From Aurantiochytrium sp. KH105 (taxonomy: Eukaryota; Sar; Bigyra; Thraustochytrida; Thraustochytriidae), in NCBI GenBank assembly GCA_003116975.1, contig BGKB01000159.1, forward strand, positions 117,891 through 181,890: DNA of 64,000 nucleotides, given 5' to 3'. The position numbers and the translations under genes are program-made. The notes beneath the pieces were generated by a model. That model did no database searches. It had not been told where the DNA came from and was given only the letters and a program-made list of their open reading frames with translations. Positions 18,899 through 31,300 of this stretch are shown here, in pieces (position 1 is the stretch's first letter; each line of letters begins with the position of its first letter).

Positions 18899-19378
18899 AT
18901 GAGTGCTCCTCTTAGCCACTCGAACCGGCGCCGCTTCGCAGCGGTACCGGCCATGGCGCAGACGAGCATTTCCTTCTTCAAGTACATTGTGGCGGCCACC
19001 CTCGTGGCGACGGCCACAGGCCAGTCGAGCAACGACGCTTGCACTGCTCACCAAAGTAACGGAGACAATCCGTACTGGTACGAGATCGAGACCACCTGCA
19101 TGCCTTGTCTGCAGACACCCGGGTGCGGGTTCTGTTTGTCAACGCTCAGATGCCTCGGCGGCGACGAACACGGCCCCACGGCCAACGGCACCTTTTGCCC
19201 CGACTGGCTTGGACCCCAGGATTCGTGCCCCATCCCGCCGGCCTGCGGCGAATTCGACGACTGCGAGTCGTGTGCATCTCACGAGGACTGCGCATGGTGC
19301 CCATCGGAAAACTCGTGCATGATTCTCACCGAGGTCTTTTCCAACGGCTGCCGTGGAACCGTCTTTGATCCGCCGTGC
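18899..19378 (+). other. Signal peptide and two PSI modules of the giant protein
   Basis: Residues 1-46 hold a basic stretch (10-12) and a hydrophobic core ending in ATATGQ, a likely signal-peptidase site. Residues 48-160 contain 16 cysteines in two sets of eight. The second set (116, 122, 125, 131, 134, 140, 151, 160) has the C-x5-C-x2-C-x5-C-x2-C spacing and the AWC of plexin-semaphorin-integrin domains. The first (48, 67, 70, 76, 79, 85, 100, 110) has the same core. PSI modules are disulfide-bonded spacers in extracellular proteins, which supports secretion. Confidence 0.85.
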
Positions 19379-22300
19379 CCGGCCTCCTTCGTCGGCATCA
19401 ACCGCGTCATCGGTAACCTGGTCGTGGAACCGGATCCAGTCTTTGGCGGCGGACATATCTCCGTGTCTGGCTCCGCAGAGGACACCGGCAACAGATTCGA
19501 GTTCGAGCTTACCGACTCCGAGCTCTCCTTGCAATCTGCCACGGACGTCAGTATCGCTGCAGGAAACCGAACTGGCGTCAACGAGCGCGGCGGCGATGTC
19601 AACATCGACGCAGGTGATGGCAACAGCCTCAATCGAGGCGCCGGAGGCCACATCCGCCTCGCGGCGGGTACCGGTGCTGGAACGGTTGCTCAGGGCGGCG
19701 CTGGCGCAGGTGGAGATGTCGAGCTCGTTGCAGGTTCATCAACCGAGGCCACCGGTGGTCGCGTCGTGCTGCGCGCAGGTTACTCGCTTCGCGCCACTGG
19801 AGGTCGCCTCGACCTTCTCTCCGGAGAAGGCGCGAGCACCACCAGCGGCGGCGTGTACATTGCCTCTGCGGACGCCTCAGACCTGTCTGGGCACATTCGC
19901 GTGACCTCGGGAAGCTCTTCTGCGGGCAACTCGGGAAGCCTTTTGCTGTCCACCGGAGACGCGATCATGCAGCCCGGGGCGCTTCGTATCCAGGCGGGTA
20001 GTGCACTCAATACTGCAGAGGACTCCGTCTACCGAGGCGGAGACGTCGAAATCTCTGCGGGTCGGGCAGCCATTGCCACGGGTGGCGACCTTATCTTCGC
20101 CTCTGGAGCGAGCGATGGCTCCTCGTCGGGTCATATCACCATCACGAGTTCGCCGTCGAGTGTGAGTGGTGGATCGTCCGGGTCCATCAACCTCTTTACG
20201 GGCTCAGCCACAGACGGACCCAGCGGCTCCATCGTGCTTGAGACTGGCGAGGCCCTCAACGAAATGCCTGGCCGAATCCGCCTCAGCGTTGGCACATCCA
20301 CATCGACTGGTCATGGTGGCGACATTGAGCTCGTTGCCGGCGAGGCAACCGAGGCGACTCGATCGGGTGGTGCCGTCAATCTCAATGGCGGCGCTGGACC
20401 GCGAGGAGGTCCCGTATACCTGACGGGTGGTGCCGCCAGCGGAACTGGCTCCGCTGATGTTGGCGGGGCTCTCGAACTCGTCGGCGGATCATCTAGTGCT
20501 GGCTACGGCGGCGCCGTTACCATTCGCAGTGGTACGAGCACTGGGCTTGGGTCAGGCGACGTTTCGGTGCGGTCCGCGACTGCTGACACGACGGGAACGT
20601 CCGGATCTCTTTTCCTGGAGACCGGTGATGCTGCGCTTGGTGACACGGGCCAGATTCGACTCGCCACGGGAAGTTCCTCCGCCGGAAGTGGCGGGACCAT
20701 CTCCATTGCTGTTGGCATAGGCACCTCGGGTCGCGGAGGCGATCTTTCCCTGAGAGCCGGGCGAACGCTTGACCCCTCTCTTGCGGGCGGCAGTGTCGTT
20801 ATCGAGAGCGGAACTGCGCAGAACTCTGCATCCGGTGATGTGTCCATGCACACGGCCTCTAGCCTTGGCGACGATGCAACTGCAGGAACAGGCTCCATTG
20901 ACATCAGGACGGGAGACACTGGGTCCGGCGTAACCGGCGATGTAACCCTCGCAAGTGGGTCTGCTCAAGGCCTCGGCCAGTCTGGTTCTGTCGTCATCTC
21001 TGTGGGCGACTCTGGGTCCGGATCGGGCGGAACTGTCAGTCTCAACGCAGGACTTTCCAGCGGTGACGGAGCCACGGGTGGTGACATTGAACTCACGGCC
21101 GGGTCAGGGACGTCAACCACAGGCGGAAGCGGTGGCGACGTCATCATCCGCGGTGGTGCTGCCGGAGGCGACGTTTCAGCGGATGGCGGGGCCGAAGGTC
21201 AAGGCGGCGAGGTGCAGCTCCATGGTGGTTTCTCCACCGACTCGCCAGGTGGCGCCGTGGTCCTCGAGGGCGGTGAAAGCACCAACAACCTTGGCGGCGA
21301 TATTCGAATCTCGAGTGGCACGGGCACGGAGACTTCCAGTGGCAGCGTTTCTATCTCCACCGCGAACGCCGGCCCCGCTGGTGTGTCCGGTGCGATCGCG
21401 CTCAGCACGGGAACTACCTCTCTTGGCAACTCCGGGACCATCGCAATTACCACAGGTGCGGCAAGCGCAGGGTCTGCCGGAGACATCAGCGTTGCTGTTG
21501 GCACATCCGAGGATGGTGATGGCGGCAACGTCATCATTGCGGCCGGTCTGGCAAGCTCGAATGCAGCCACAGGCGGCCAAGTGCTCATTTCTGGTGGCGA
21601 AGGAAGCGACGACGATCTCAGCAACGGCGGAAATGGCGGCCTTGTGCGCATTCAGGGTGGTGAGGCCAAGGGCAGGTCCACCTCGGACGCCGGAGGCAAT
21701 GTGGAACTGGCAGGCGGTATTTCGGCAGGCGGGAACGGCGGTGCAATCTCCATCACCTCCGGTGCTGGCGTGGAGCGCTCCAGCGGGTCCGTCTTGCTTG
21801 CATCTTCCAATGCAGGCACAAGTGGTGTGAGTGGCGATCTTGTGCTTCAGTCTGGCGTTGCGACAGCTGGTGACTCTGGATCCATCGCACTTGAAACCGG
21901 GTACGCGACAGATGGCAAAGGTGGCAGCATCGTGCTCTCTGTAGGTGCTGGGGACATGGGCGATGGTGGTGACATCCGACTTACTGCAGGCACCAGCCTC
22001 GATGCGGCGAGCGCTGGTGGCGCTGTCGAGATCCGAGCCGGCCAGGGTTCAAGCGCCCACTCCGCCGACGGAGGCGATGGTGGCCACATGGGTATTTACG
22101 GTGGAGAGGCTCGCGGCACGGCTTCAATTGATGCTGGTGGAGACGTCGATATCCATGGAGGGCGATCTTTCGCCGGTACGGGTGGCTCGCTTCGTATTTC
22201 CTCGGGTGCGAGTACCGGAACCAGCTCGGGTCACATCATCATCGACACGAGTAACGCCGGCAGCACAGGTATCAGCGGCGCGATGACGCTGTCCACGGGC

Positions 22301-25300
22301 ACTTCAAGCTTCGGGGACAGCGGCTTTGTGTCTGTTGTCACGGGCAAGGCCATGGGTGGCAAAGGTGGCTTCATCAACCTTTTCGTTGGCGAAGGCAATT
22401 ACGGAGAGGGAGGCCATGTCTCCATTTCGGCGGGAAAAACGACGGATTCTTCCGGAGCCTCTGGTGGCTACATTGCAATGACTACGGGCTACTCGGCGCA
22501 GACCAGTTCTGGTTCCTTTTCGCTGCGCACCCCCAACGCTGGTCTCATCGGCGTTTCGGGGGGTATCTCGCTCAGCACAGGTACTACAAGTGACGGAAAC
22601 TCAGGAATGATCGGTCTGGGCACGGGTGAGGCCAACGAGGGTCACGGTGGCGATATTCGCCTGTACGTGGGCACCGGGCATTCGGGCGATGGCGGAGACG
22701 TTCTGATCACAGCCGGCGAAGCCACTGACGCTGCAACTGTAGGAGGAGACATCATCCTGACCGCGGGCGAGGGCTCCAGCGAAGACTTTTCGAATGGTGG
22801 CAATGGTGGTAAAATTCAGCTCTTTGGTGGCGCGGCCCAAGGTACCTCGAGTTATGACACAGGTGGTAACATTGAGCTTCAGGGCGGCTACGCGCGCCAG
22901 GCTTCGGGTGGTGACATCACCTTGACCTCAGGGTTTAGTAAGCAGACCACCAGTGGTCATGTCGTCATTGTCACTGCTGACGCAGGTGTCAAGGGCGTGT
23001 CGGGTTCAATCTCGCTCGCAACCGGCGAAACCTCGGACGGACCCTCGGGCGCTTTCTATGTAACAACGGGCGATGCCAACAATGGCAACGCGGGAAATAT
23101 CGAACTTTTTGTCGGCTCCGGCAACTCTGGATCGGGTGGTGATGTCTTTGTCACCGCCGGCGAAACAACGGCCAAGTCGGGCAGCGGAGGTGATATTCGG
23201 ATGGCAACGGGTTACTCGACGGAGACCTCCAGTGGGTCCTTCTTCCTTGACACACCAAATGCAGGCAAGTCTGGAGTCAGCGGTGCCATGCACTTTAATA
23301 CCGGAACTTCGAGCAAGGGCAACACGGGTCAGATTTCATTTGACACTGGCACGGCAAACCGCGGCAGCGGCGGCTCTTTCACCGTTCAAGTAGGCACGGG
23401 TAACTCTGGCAACGGAGGGCATGTCAGCCTCATTGCCGGTGAATCCAGCGCGGACAAGAAAGCTGGTGGCCACGTGGAAATTCGCGGAGGTCTCGGGTCG
23501 AGCAGCAACGGCGCCAACGGTGGTGATGGTGGAAACGTCACAATTATTGGCGGCGAAGCGCTTGGAGGCGACGAAGAGGATCTTGGTGGTTTTGTCAACG
23601 TTACGGGTGGCCAAGCCTACAAAGGAACGGGTGGATCGATCCTCCTCACGACCGGTTTTGGTCGTGAGACTTCGAGCGGTCGCGTGAACATTTCAACCGC
23701 TGACGCTGGAAAGGAAGGCGTCTCTGGTAGTATCTCGCTGGTCACTGGACATTCTTCAGCCGGAGACTCTGGAATCGTTCGCATGCGGACGGGCAACGCG
23801 GAAGACGGCAAGGGCGGCAACATCGAACTTTACGTCGGCAAGGGCGACTGTGGTAATGGCGGAGACGTTAACATCACCGCCGGTGACACCTCTCAGGCCA
23901 GGACACAAGGAGGAAGCATTGAAATGCGGGCTGGTACGGGTTCCTCCACTTCAAATAGCGACGGCGGTGATGGCGGCGATGTGCACGTGTACGGTGGACG
24001 CGCAGCTGGCCTCAACGCGCGCGATCGGGGTGGTAACATCACTCTTGAAGCCGGCCCGAGCGCCATGGGCACTGGTGGATCTATTCTTATGAAGACTGGA
24101 TATTCCTCACGTCGCAGCAGCGGCGAATTTATTCTCGAAACTGCGAATGCCGGCGAAGCAGGTGTTTCGGGTCGCATGGTCCTGCGCACAGGCACAGCAA
24201 GTGACGGCGATTCTGGCTATGTGCACATTGAAACGGGAACTGCCTTTGACGGTAAAGCAGGTCACATCAATATGACTGTTGGCTCTGGCGCTGTTGGAAA
24301 TGGCGGCGCGGTCTATATTACCGCGGGAAATACCACCGAAATGCGTAACGAGGCCTCCGGAGGAACCATCACGGTCACATCCGGTGCAAGCTTGGCATCT
24401 TCGAGCGGCGACATTTCCATCTCCACGCCGAATGCAGGCGAGGAGGGCGTAAGCGGGGCGATCCGCCTCTGGACCGGCACCACTAGCATGGGCAACTCTG
24501 GACTTTACGCGATTACTACTGGTCGCGCAACGGACGGTCGAGGCGGTAGCTTTCTCGTTCAGGTCGGCACGGGCACTGGCTCGGGATACAATCTTGGTGG
24601 CAACATCACGATGCGAGCAGGCAACACGACTTCGCCGGCGACGCGTGGCGGGCCGGTCGAAATCACCGCCGGAAACGGACTTTCAACAGACAACTCGAAC
24701 GGCGGCTCGGGCGGCCACGTAAATCTTACTGCTGGCCTCGCTGCCGGAAAGGCGACTGTCAACACGGGCGGAAACGTTAATATCAACGCCGGTGCCTCAG
24801 CGCGTGGCACGGGTGGCAATATCTTTATTGCAAGTGGACGGAGTTCTACTCACTCGTCGGGTTCCGTCACGATTCTTACGCCTGATTCGGGCGCCAACGG
24901 AGTCAGCGGCGGTATGTCTTTCAACACTGGTAAAGCTCTCGCTGGATCCTCCGGAGGCTTTAATGTGACGACTGGAAATGCAACGGACGGTCGCGGAGGC
25001 GACATTCAAATGCTTGTTGGCACTGGCGACTCGGGCCGTGGTGGAAATATTCTCCTCGCTGCGGGCCGTACCAACTCTGACTCCCGAACGGGTGGTTCCA
25101 TCGAACTCGCCTCTGGCCTTGGTGCTGTCGAGGATAGCGGGTACATCAACCTTCAGACATCTGACTCTGGATCCGCAGGCCGAAGCGGCTACATCAAGCT
25201 TGAGACTGGCTATGGTACCGGAGACTCCTCTGGCGGGATTGATTTGATGTCGGGGAACTCGACCGGCGGTCACGGCGGCGACATCCGCCTTCTCGTTGGA

Positions 25301-28300
25301 ACTGGGCAGCGTCTGAGTGGAGGCGCGGTTGTTATTGACGCAGGCGACACCTCTGCTGCTACGTATACGGGAGGTTCAATCAACATTACGAGCGGTAAGG
25401 GCATTTCGAGCACATCCGGTGCGATTGCAATCTCTACACCCTCGGGCGGTTCCGGTGCTGGTGGCGCAAGCGGTTTCGTTCGCATCTCCACAGGCGAAGC
25501 CACCAAGGGTTCCTCGGGTGCTATTCTCCTCAGCACGGGCGATGCTACCAAGAGCGGGGCTGGAGGGCGCATTGACTTGAGCGTCGGAAGCGCCACCAAG
25601 GGTACCGGCGGCCGTGTTCGCATCGAGGCTGGTGAAACGTCTGAAGAAGGAATGCACGGCGGACCGGTCGAGATTCTCGGCGGAAACAGTACCGACTCGG
25701 GCGCAGGATTTGGCGGACGTGTACTCATTCGCGCGGGCGCGACGCTTGGGTCCGACGCACGGAGTAACACGGGTGGCGAGGTTTATGTTGCTGCTGGCCT
25801 CTCGCAAGGTGGTTTCGGCGGCAACCTAACCATGTTTTCCGGAAGAGGTCTTGAGGGTTCAAGTGGCAACGTTACCATTGCCTCGGCCGATGCTGGATCG
25901 AGGGGGGTCTCTGGGAACATTCGTCTTGCAACAGGCACATCGTCCTTTGGGTCATCGGGGAGCCTCGCAATTGCAACGGGAGCCTCCCGACTCAATGGCC
26001 ATGGAGGTAACATTTCGTTGACCGTGGGAACCGGTTCTATTGGAAACGGTGGCAATGTCACGATCCAGGCAGGTAACATGACTGCGACGGGAGCTACGGG
26101 TGGTTCCATTGCGATCGCATCCGGCATGTCCGAGGCCTCTAGCAGTGGATCCATCGTTATCCGTACGGCCAAGGCCGCCAACGCGCGAGGAAGCTCGGGT
26201 AGCATTCAGTTGAGCACCGGTCCTGCTCTGAATGGGCCGGCGGGAGAGATCAAAATGGCCACCGGAGCTGCAGAGATTGGTGCAAACATTAGTCTGACCG
26301 TAGGGCCTGGAACCCAGGGCGACGGAGGGCAGATTGTTCTCAGGGCCGGAAACACGACCCAGGGACAGGGCGGACGCCTCTCTCTCACAGCTGGCGATGG
26401 CTTGAACATCGATGAAACTGAAGGCGGTGATGGAGGAGACATTGAAATTCGAGGCGGTGTCGCTTTCGGTAGGTCTGTCTCCAACGCCGCTGGCGGTCAT
26501 GTCCTTGTTGCAGGAGGCCTCGCGCAAACGGTCACCGGTGGAAACGTGACACTGCGGAGCGGAGCAAGCAGTGCGACGTCAAGCGGAGGCATCACTGTCG
26601 AAACTGCAAATGCCGGCATTAGCGGCGTTAGCGGCGGAATCTCGATCGGCACGGGTGTATCCTCCAAGGGCGACTCTGGCGCCATTGTAATCTCCACTGG
26701 CGATGCGGAAGGCTCGAGTGGATCCATCTCCATCATTGGCGGCGGCGCAGACGACGGACCTGGCGGCGTGCTATCCCTCACGGCCGGCTCCACGTCGCGC
26801 GATAACAATGAAGCTGACGCAACTGGCGGTGCGCTTACGCTTGAGTCTGGTACTTCTGCACGCACAAGCAGCGGCGAGATTAGCATTCGGACGCCCAATG
26901 GTGGGTCTGCTGGTGGAACATCTGGGTCCATTGCGCTCTCCACGGGCAACGCAACGGAAGGCAATGCAGGAAATATCACTTTGACCTCTGGGTATGGAAT
27001 CAACGGCCGCGCAGGCACCATCTCTCTCGATGTCGGTGCTTCCATGTCAGGCCAAGGTGCGGACCTGATTCTCAGCGGAGGCGACACCTTGACCAAGGAG
27101 GGTGAGACTGGTGGCCATGTCTCGATCACCTCGGGTGCAAGCGAGCGGACAACGAGCGGAAATGTGATCATCGCGACCGCCGACAGCGGGGCTGACGGTG
27201 CAAGTGGCTTTATTTCGCTTAGTACCGGTGATAGTGCGGGCCAGGACTCTGGTGTCATCACGATTGCCACAGGTGATGCCTCGGATGCCACCGCCGGCGG
27301 AATCCGGCTCCATGTGGGGGCTGGGTCGAGCGGTGCGGGAGGAAACATTGAATTTTCGGCAGGCGATGTCGCCGGTGACTCTGCAAAGAGTGGAGGGTCC
27401 CTGCACCTCGAAAGCGGGTCGTCTTCATTGGGCTCCTCCGGCGACATTCTCATTGAGACCGCTGCTGCTACCTATGCAACCGCCAAGAGTGGCTCCATCT
27501 CGCTTCTGACGGGCGAGACGTTGGGCGCTGAATCGGGTCAACTTCTTCTTCAGACTGGCGACTCAACGAATGGGGCTGGTGGAGACATTCGAATCCAAGT
27601 GGGCGCCGGCTCGAAGAACGCTGACGGAGGCGAAATTGTCATTGATGCCGGTGCTTCAACTGGTGGCAACGGTGGGGATATCACGCTTACGAGCGGCGCT
27701 TCCGATGAAGCCTCAAGCGGCAGCGTTATTATCCGCACGCATAGCTCAGACGGCTCGGACGGCTCGAGCGGCGACATCGAGATTTCCTCTGGAAATTCGA
27801 GCGATGCAAACTCCGGATCCTTGAACCTTTTCACCGGCATGTCAGATGCGGCGGCTGGCGGGACAATCTCGTTGCAGGTCGGAAATGGTGTTTCCGGTGC
27901 AGGTGGCGCCGTCGTCTTGACGGCGGGTAATATGACCTCTCGCGACGCTGGCGTGGGAGGCTCCATTAGGATCCTTTCTGGAGCCAGTACGACCAGCGCG
28001 TCCGGATCAGTTCGCATTGAATCGCAAGCTGCAAGCGAGGACGGCTCCGGTGACATCATCCTTGCTTCTGGTGCTGGGTCTGATGAGGCTACATCTGGCA
28101 ACCTCCGACTTGGCACGGGCGCCACCAACGCTGGGGTTTCTGGTAGCGTGCGCATTGCCGTCGGACGAGCTTCGACGGCGAGCGCCGGGGATGTGGACAT
28201 CTTGGCAGGCAATTCAGAAAGCATTGTCTCTGCTGACAAAGCTGGCGACGTGAACCTGGTGGCCGGCAATGGCACGTCGAGCTCGCAAGGCCAGGGTGGC

Positions 28301-31300
28301 TCCATTTCGTTGCGGTCAGGAAATTCTGCGGGCTCACTGAAGACCGCTGGAGCCATTGATCTTCAAGCCGGGCGCGCTGCGGGGCAGGGAGAGGGCGGTT
28401 CCATCTCCGTTCTTAGTGGTGAGTCCCGTCTTGGGACCTCAGGATCGATTAGTCTTGCATCAGCGGACGCCGACACAGGTTCCTCCGGGTCAACGGGCCA
28501 ACTTGCTTTCGCGACGGGTACAGCCGACTCAGGCGATTCGGGCATTGTCGTGATTGAAACCGGTAACACGGATCTGGGTGATGCTGGCTCCATTCGCCTT
28601 CAGCCAGGTAAAACAAACCGCGGTCAGGCCGGTGACGTACTCTTCACGGCGGGCGCCTCCGAATCCACTACGGGAGGATCGATCGTCTTGATGAGCGGAG
28701 CTTCCGATGACACGAGCAGCGGTGCAGTCAGCATCGCGACTGCCGAAGGCGGCTCTGAGGGCGTCAGTGGGGCAATTTCGCTTCGCACAGGTGCATCGCA
28801 TGATGCCGATTCTGGGGAGATATCTTTACAAACAGGAGATGCAGAAGGCACTGGCGCTGTTGCGGGAGCGATTTCCCTGCGAGTCGGCGAGTCTGCAGAT
28901 GAAGCGGGTAGCAACATCACAATGCTCGCGGGTTCCACCGCAAGTCCGCGCGTGGGCGGGTCGGTGAATATCACCACGGGCCGTTCATCGCAGACCTCGA
29001 GTGGATCGATTCTGCTGCAAACTTCAAGCGCAGGGGCCGCGGTGTCTGGTCAAGGCGGTGTATCTGGAAAGGTGCAGGTTCTCACTGGTGTGGCAACGCG
29101 CGGATCCTCGGGAGAAGTCGAGCTCTCAACAGGAAGCGCCCAGGCGTCCGGCGGGAATATTCGTCTTCAGGTCGGTACAGGCTCCTCGGGAGTCGGCGGC
29201 GGAATATATCTTCGAGCTGGCAATGTCACAGGAAGCGCCGCAACCACCGGTGGTGCCATTTCGCTGCTTGCTGGCTACTCTAGCACGACCACGAGTGGAA
29301 GTGTGCTCATCGCGACCCCAAATGCTGGAATTCTAGGTGACTCTGGCGCTTTGCGTCTGAACACTGGGAATGCAGCCAGTGGCGGAAGCGGATCCGTGCT
29401 CCTCAGCACCGGACGCGGCGCCGCAGGTGCCGCTGGGTCAATCTTCCTCAGCGTTGGCGATACGACAGGCGGACGGGAACCTGCTGGAAACATTAGTCTC
29501 ACAGCTGGTGCTGCTATGGGAACCGGTGAACAAGGTGGCGCGATCTACATCACGAGTGGTAGCAGCGATGAGGGCGAGAGCGGCGTCATCGAGATGAAGA
29601 CTGCCTCCGCCGAAGGAACAGAAGGAAGAAGCGGGTCAATGCTTCTTGCGACGGGAAGCAGCGTCGACGCAGATTCTGGAACGCTGACGATTAGCACGGG
29701 AGATTCTGACGACGCCGCTGGTGGCGCACTTGACATTTTCGCCGGCTCTGGCTCTGCAGGCAAAGGTGGCCTGCTCACACTACGGGCTGGAAACCAGTCG
29801 TCTGGCGACGGCGGAAATGTGATCATTTCTGCAGGAGGGAGCACACACGGTGCAAGCGGCTCGATCGCTCTGTTGACACCAAATAGCGACGAGGATGAAA
29901 CTGGCAGCATTCGTCTCGCTACAGGTTCTGCGGCCTCGGACAAATCGGGACGGATTTCGCTGAACACTGGCGATGTTGATGGCTCCAGCCCAGCTGATGT
30001 TGCAGGATCCATTCAAATCGCAGCTGGGAGCACGCGGACCGCGCAAGGCGCGAATGTGAGCGTCTCTGCAGGTAACTCTGAGCTTTCCGCCGGCGGAGAT
30101 CTCTACCTTGATGCTGGGAATGCCACCACCGACGCTGCAACCCGTGGCGGGCACGTATACATTTCGGGTGGAACAACTGTATCCACTGCGACTTCCTCCG
30201 GGGGTGGAGCCGTCACAATCGAAGCTGGCTCGGCTCGCCGTGGGACCGGAGGTGCGGTGGAGATCTTTTCTGGGAAATCCTCTTCTGCTAACACCGGTGA
30301 AATCCTCATTCGCACTGCGAGTGCTCAAACGAGCACTGGAAAGCGTAGTGGCGCGGTGACTGTTGCAACCGGCGAAACCGAGGAAGGTCCCTCCGGCGAG
30401 ATTCTCCTTCAGACAGGAACGGCATCATCTGGATATGGCGGTCCCATCAAGCTCAGTGTCGGTGACGGTGATTCTGGCAAGGGTGGTTCAATTACCTTGG
30501 ATGCTGGGTATTCAACTGGGGCATCGGGTGGTGACGTCGAAATTACCTCTGGGCGTAGTGGCTACCACAGCACTGGAGCCGTCAGCATTTCCACTGCAGA
30601 TGTCGACGCGTCGACAGCGAACAGTGGTCTTATTTCCCTTCAGACCGGAAGCTCCGGCAATATTGGGGGGTCAAGCGGTGCGATTCTTCTCCAAACAGCT
30701 GATTCTCCCAAGGGCGCAGGTGGAAGTATCTCGGTACTCGTGGGGAAGAGCAACGGGCTCCGCGCGGGAGGCGGGAACCTGACCACCCGTGCGGGTGATA
30801 GCGATGATGGAACGGGAGGATCTGTTCTCATTAGCTCTGGCGCGTCTGACTCGTTGTTGCACAAGAGTGGCTCTCTCACTTTCCGCACGGCCAACGCCAT
30901 GGCCACAAGCGGGGCCGTTTACATCGCATCAGGCAATGCTACAACGTACTCTTCAGGTAGCGTCTCGATTGTTTCCGGCTCGGGTGCCGACGGCGCCGGG
31001 AAGATCAGTCTTACCGCTGGAAAGGCAACTCAAGGCGAGGCGGCCAATGTGGAGATCACTGCTGGTGCCACGGGTCAGGCAGCAATGTCAGAGACCGGCG
31101 GAAGCGTGATCCTGACGAGCGGAAAGAGCGAGCGCGTCAGCAGCGGCAGCATCCTGCTGCAGACCGCGAGCGCTGGAACGTCGGCTGGTGCTACATCGGG
31201 ACACATCGCGCTCACCACAGGTTCCGCATCGAAGGGCGATACCGGTGAAGTTTCGCTTTCGACCGGCGACGCAGGCGACGGCAGCGCTGGGCGCATTTCG

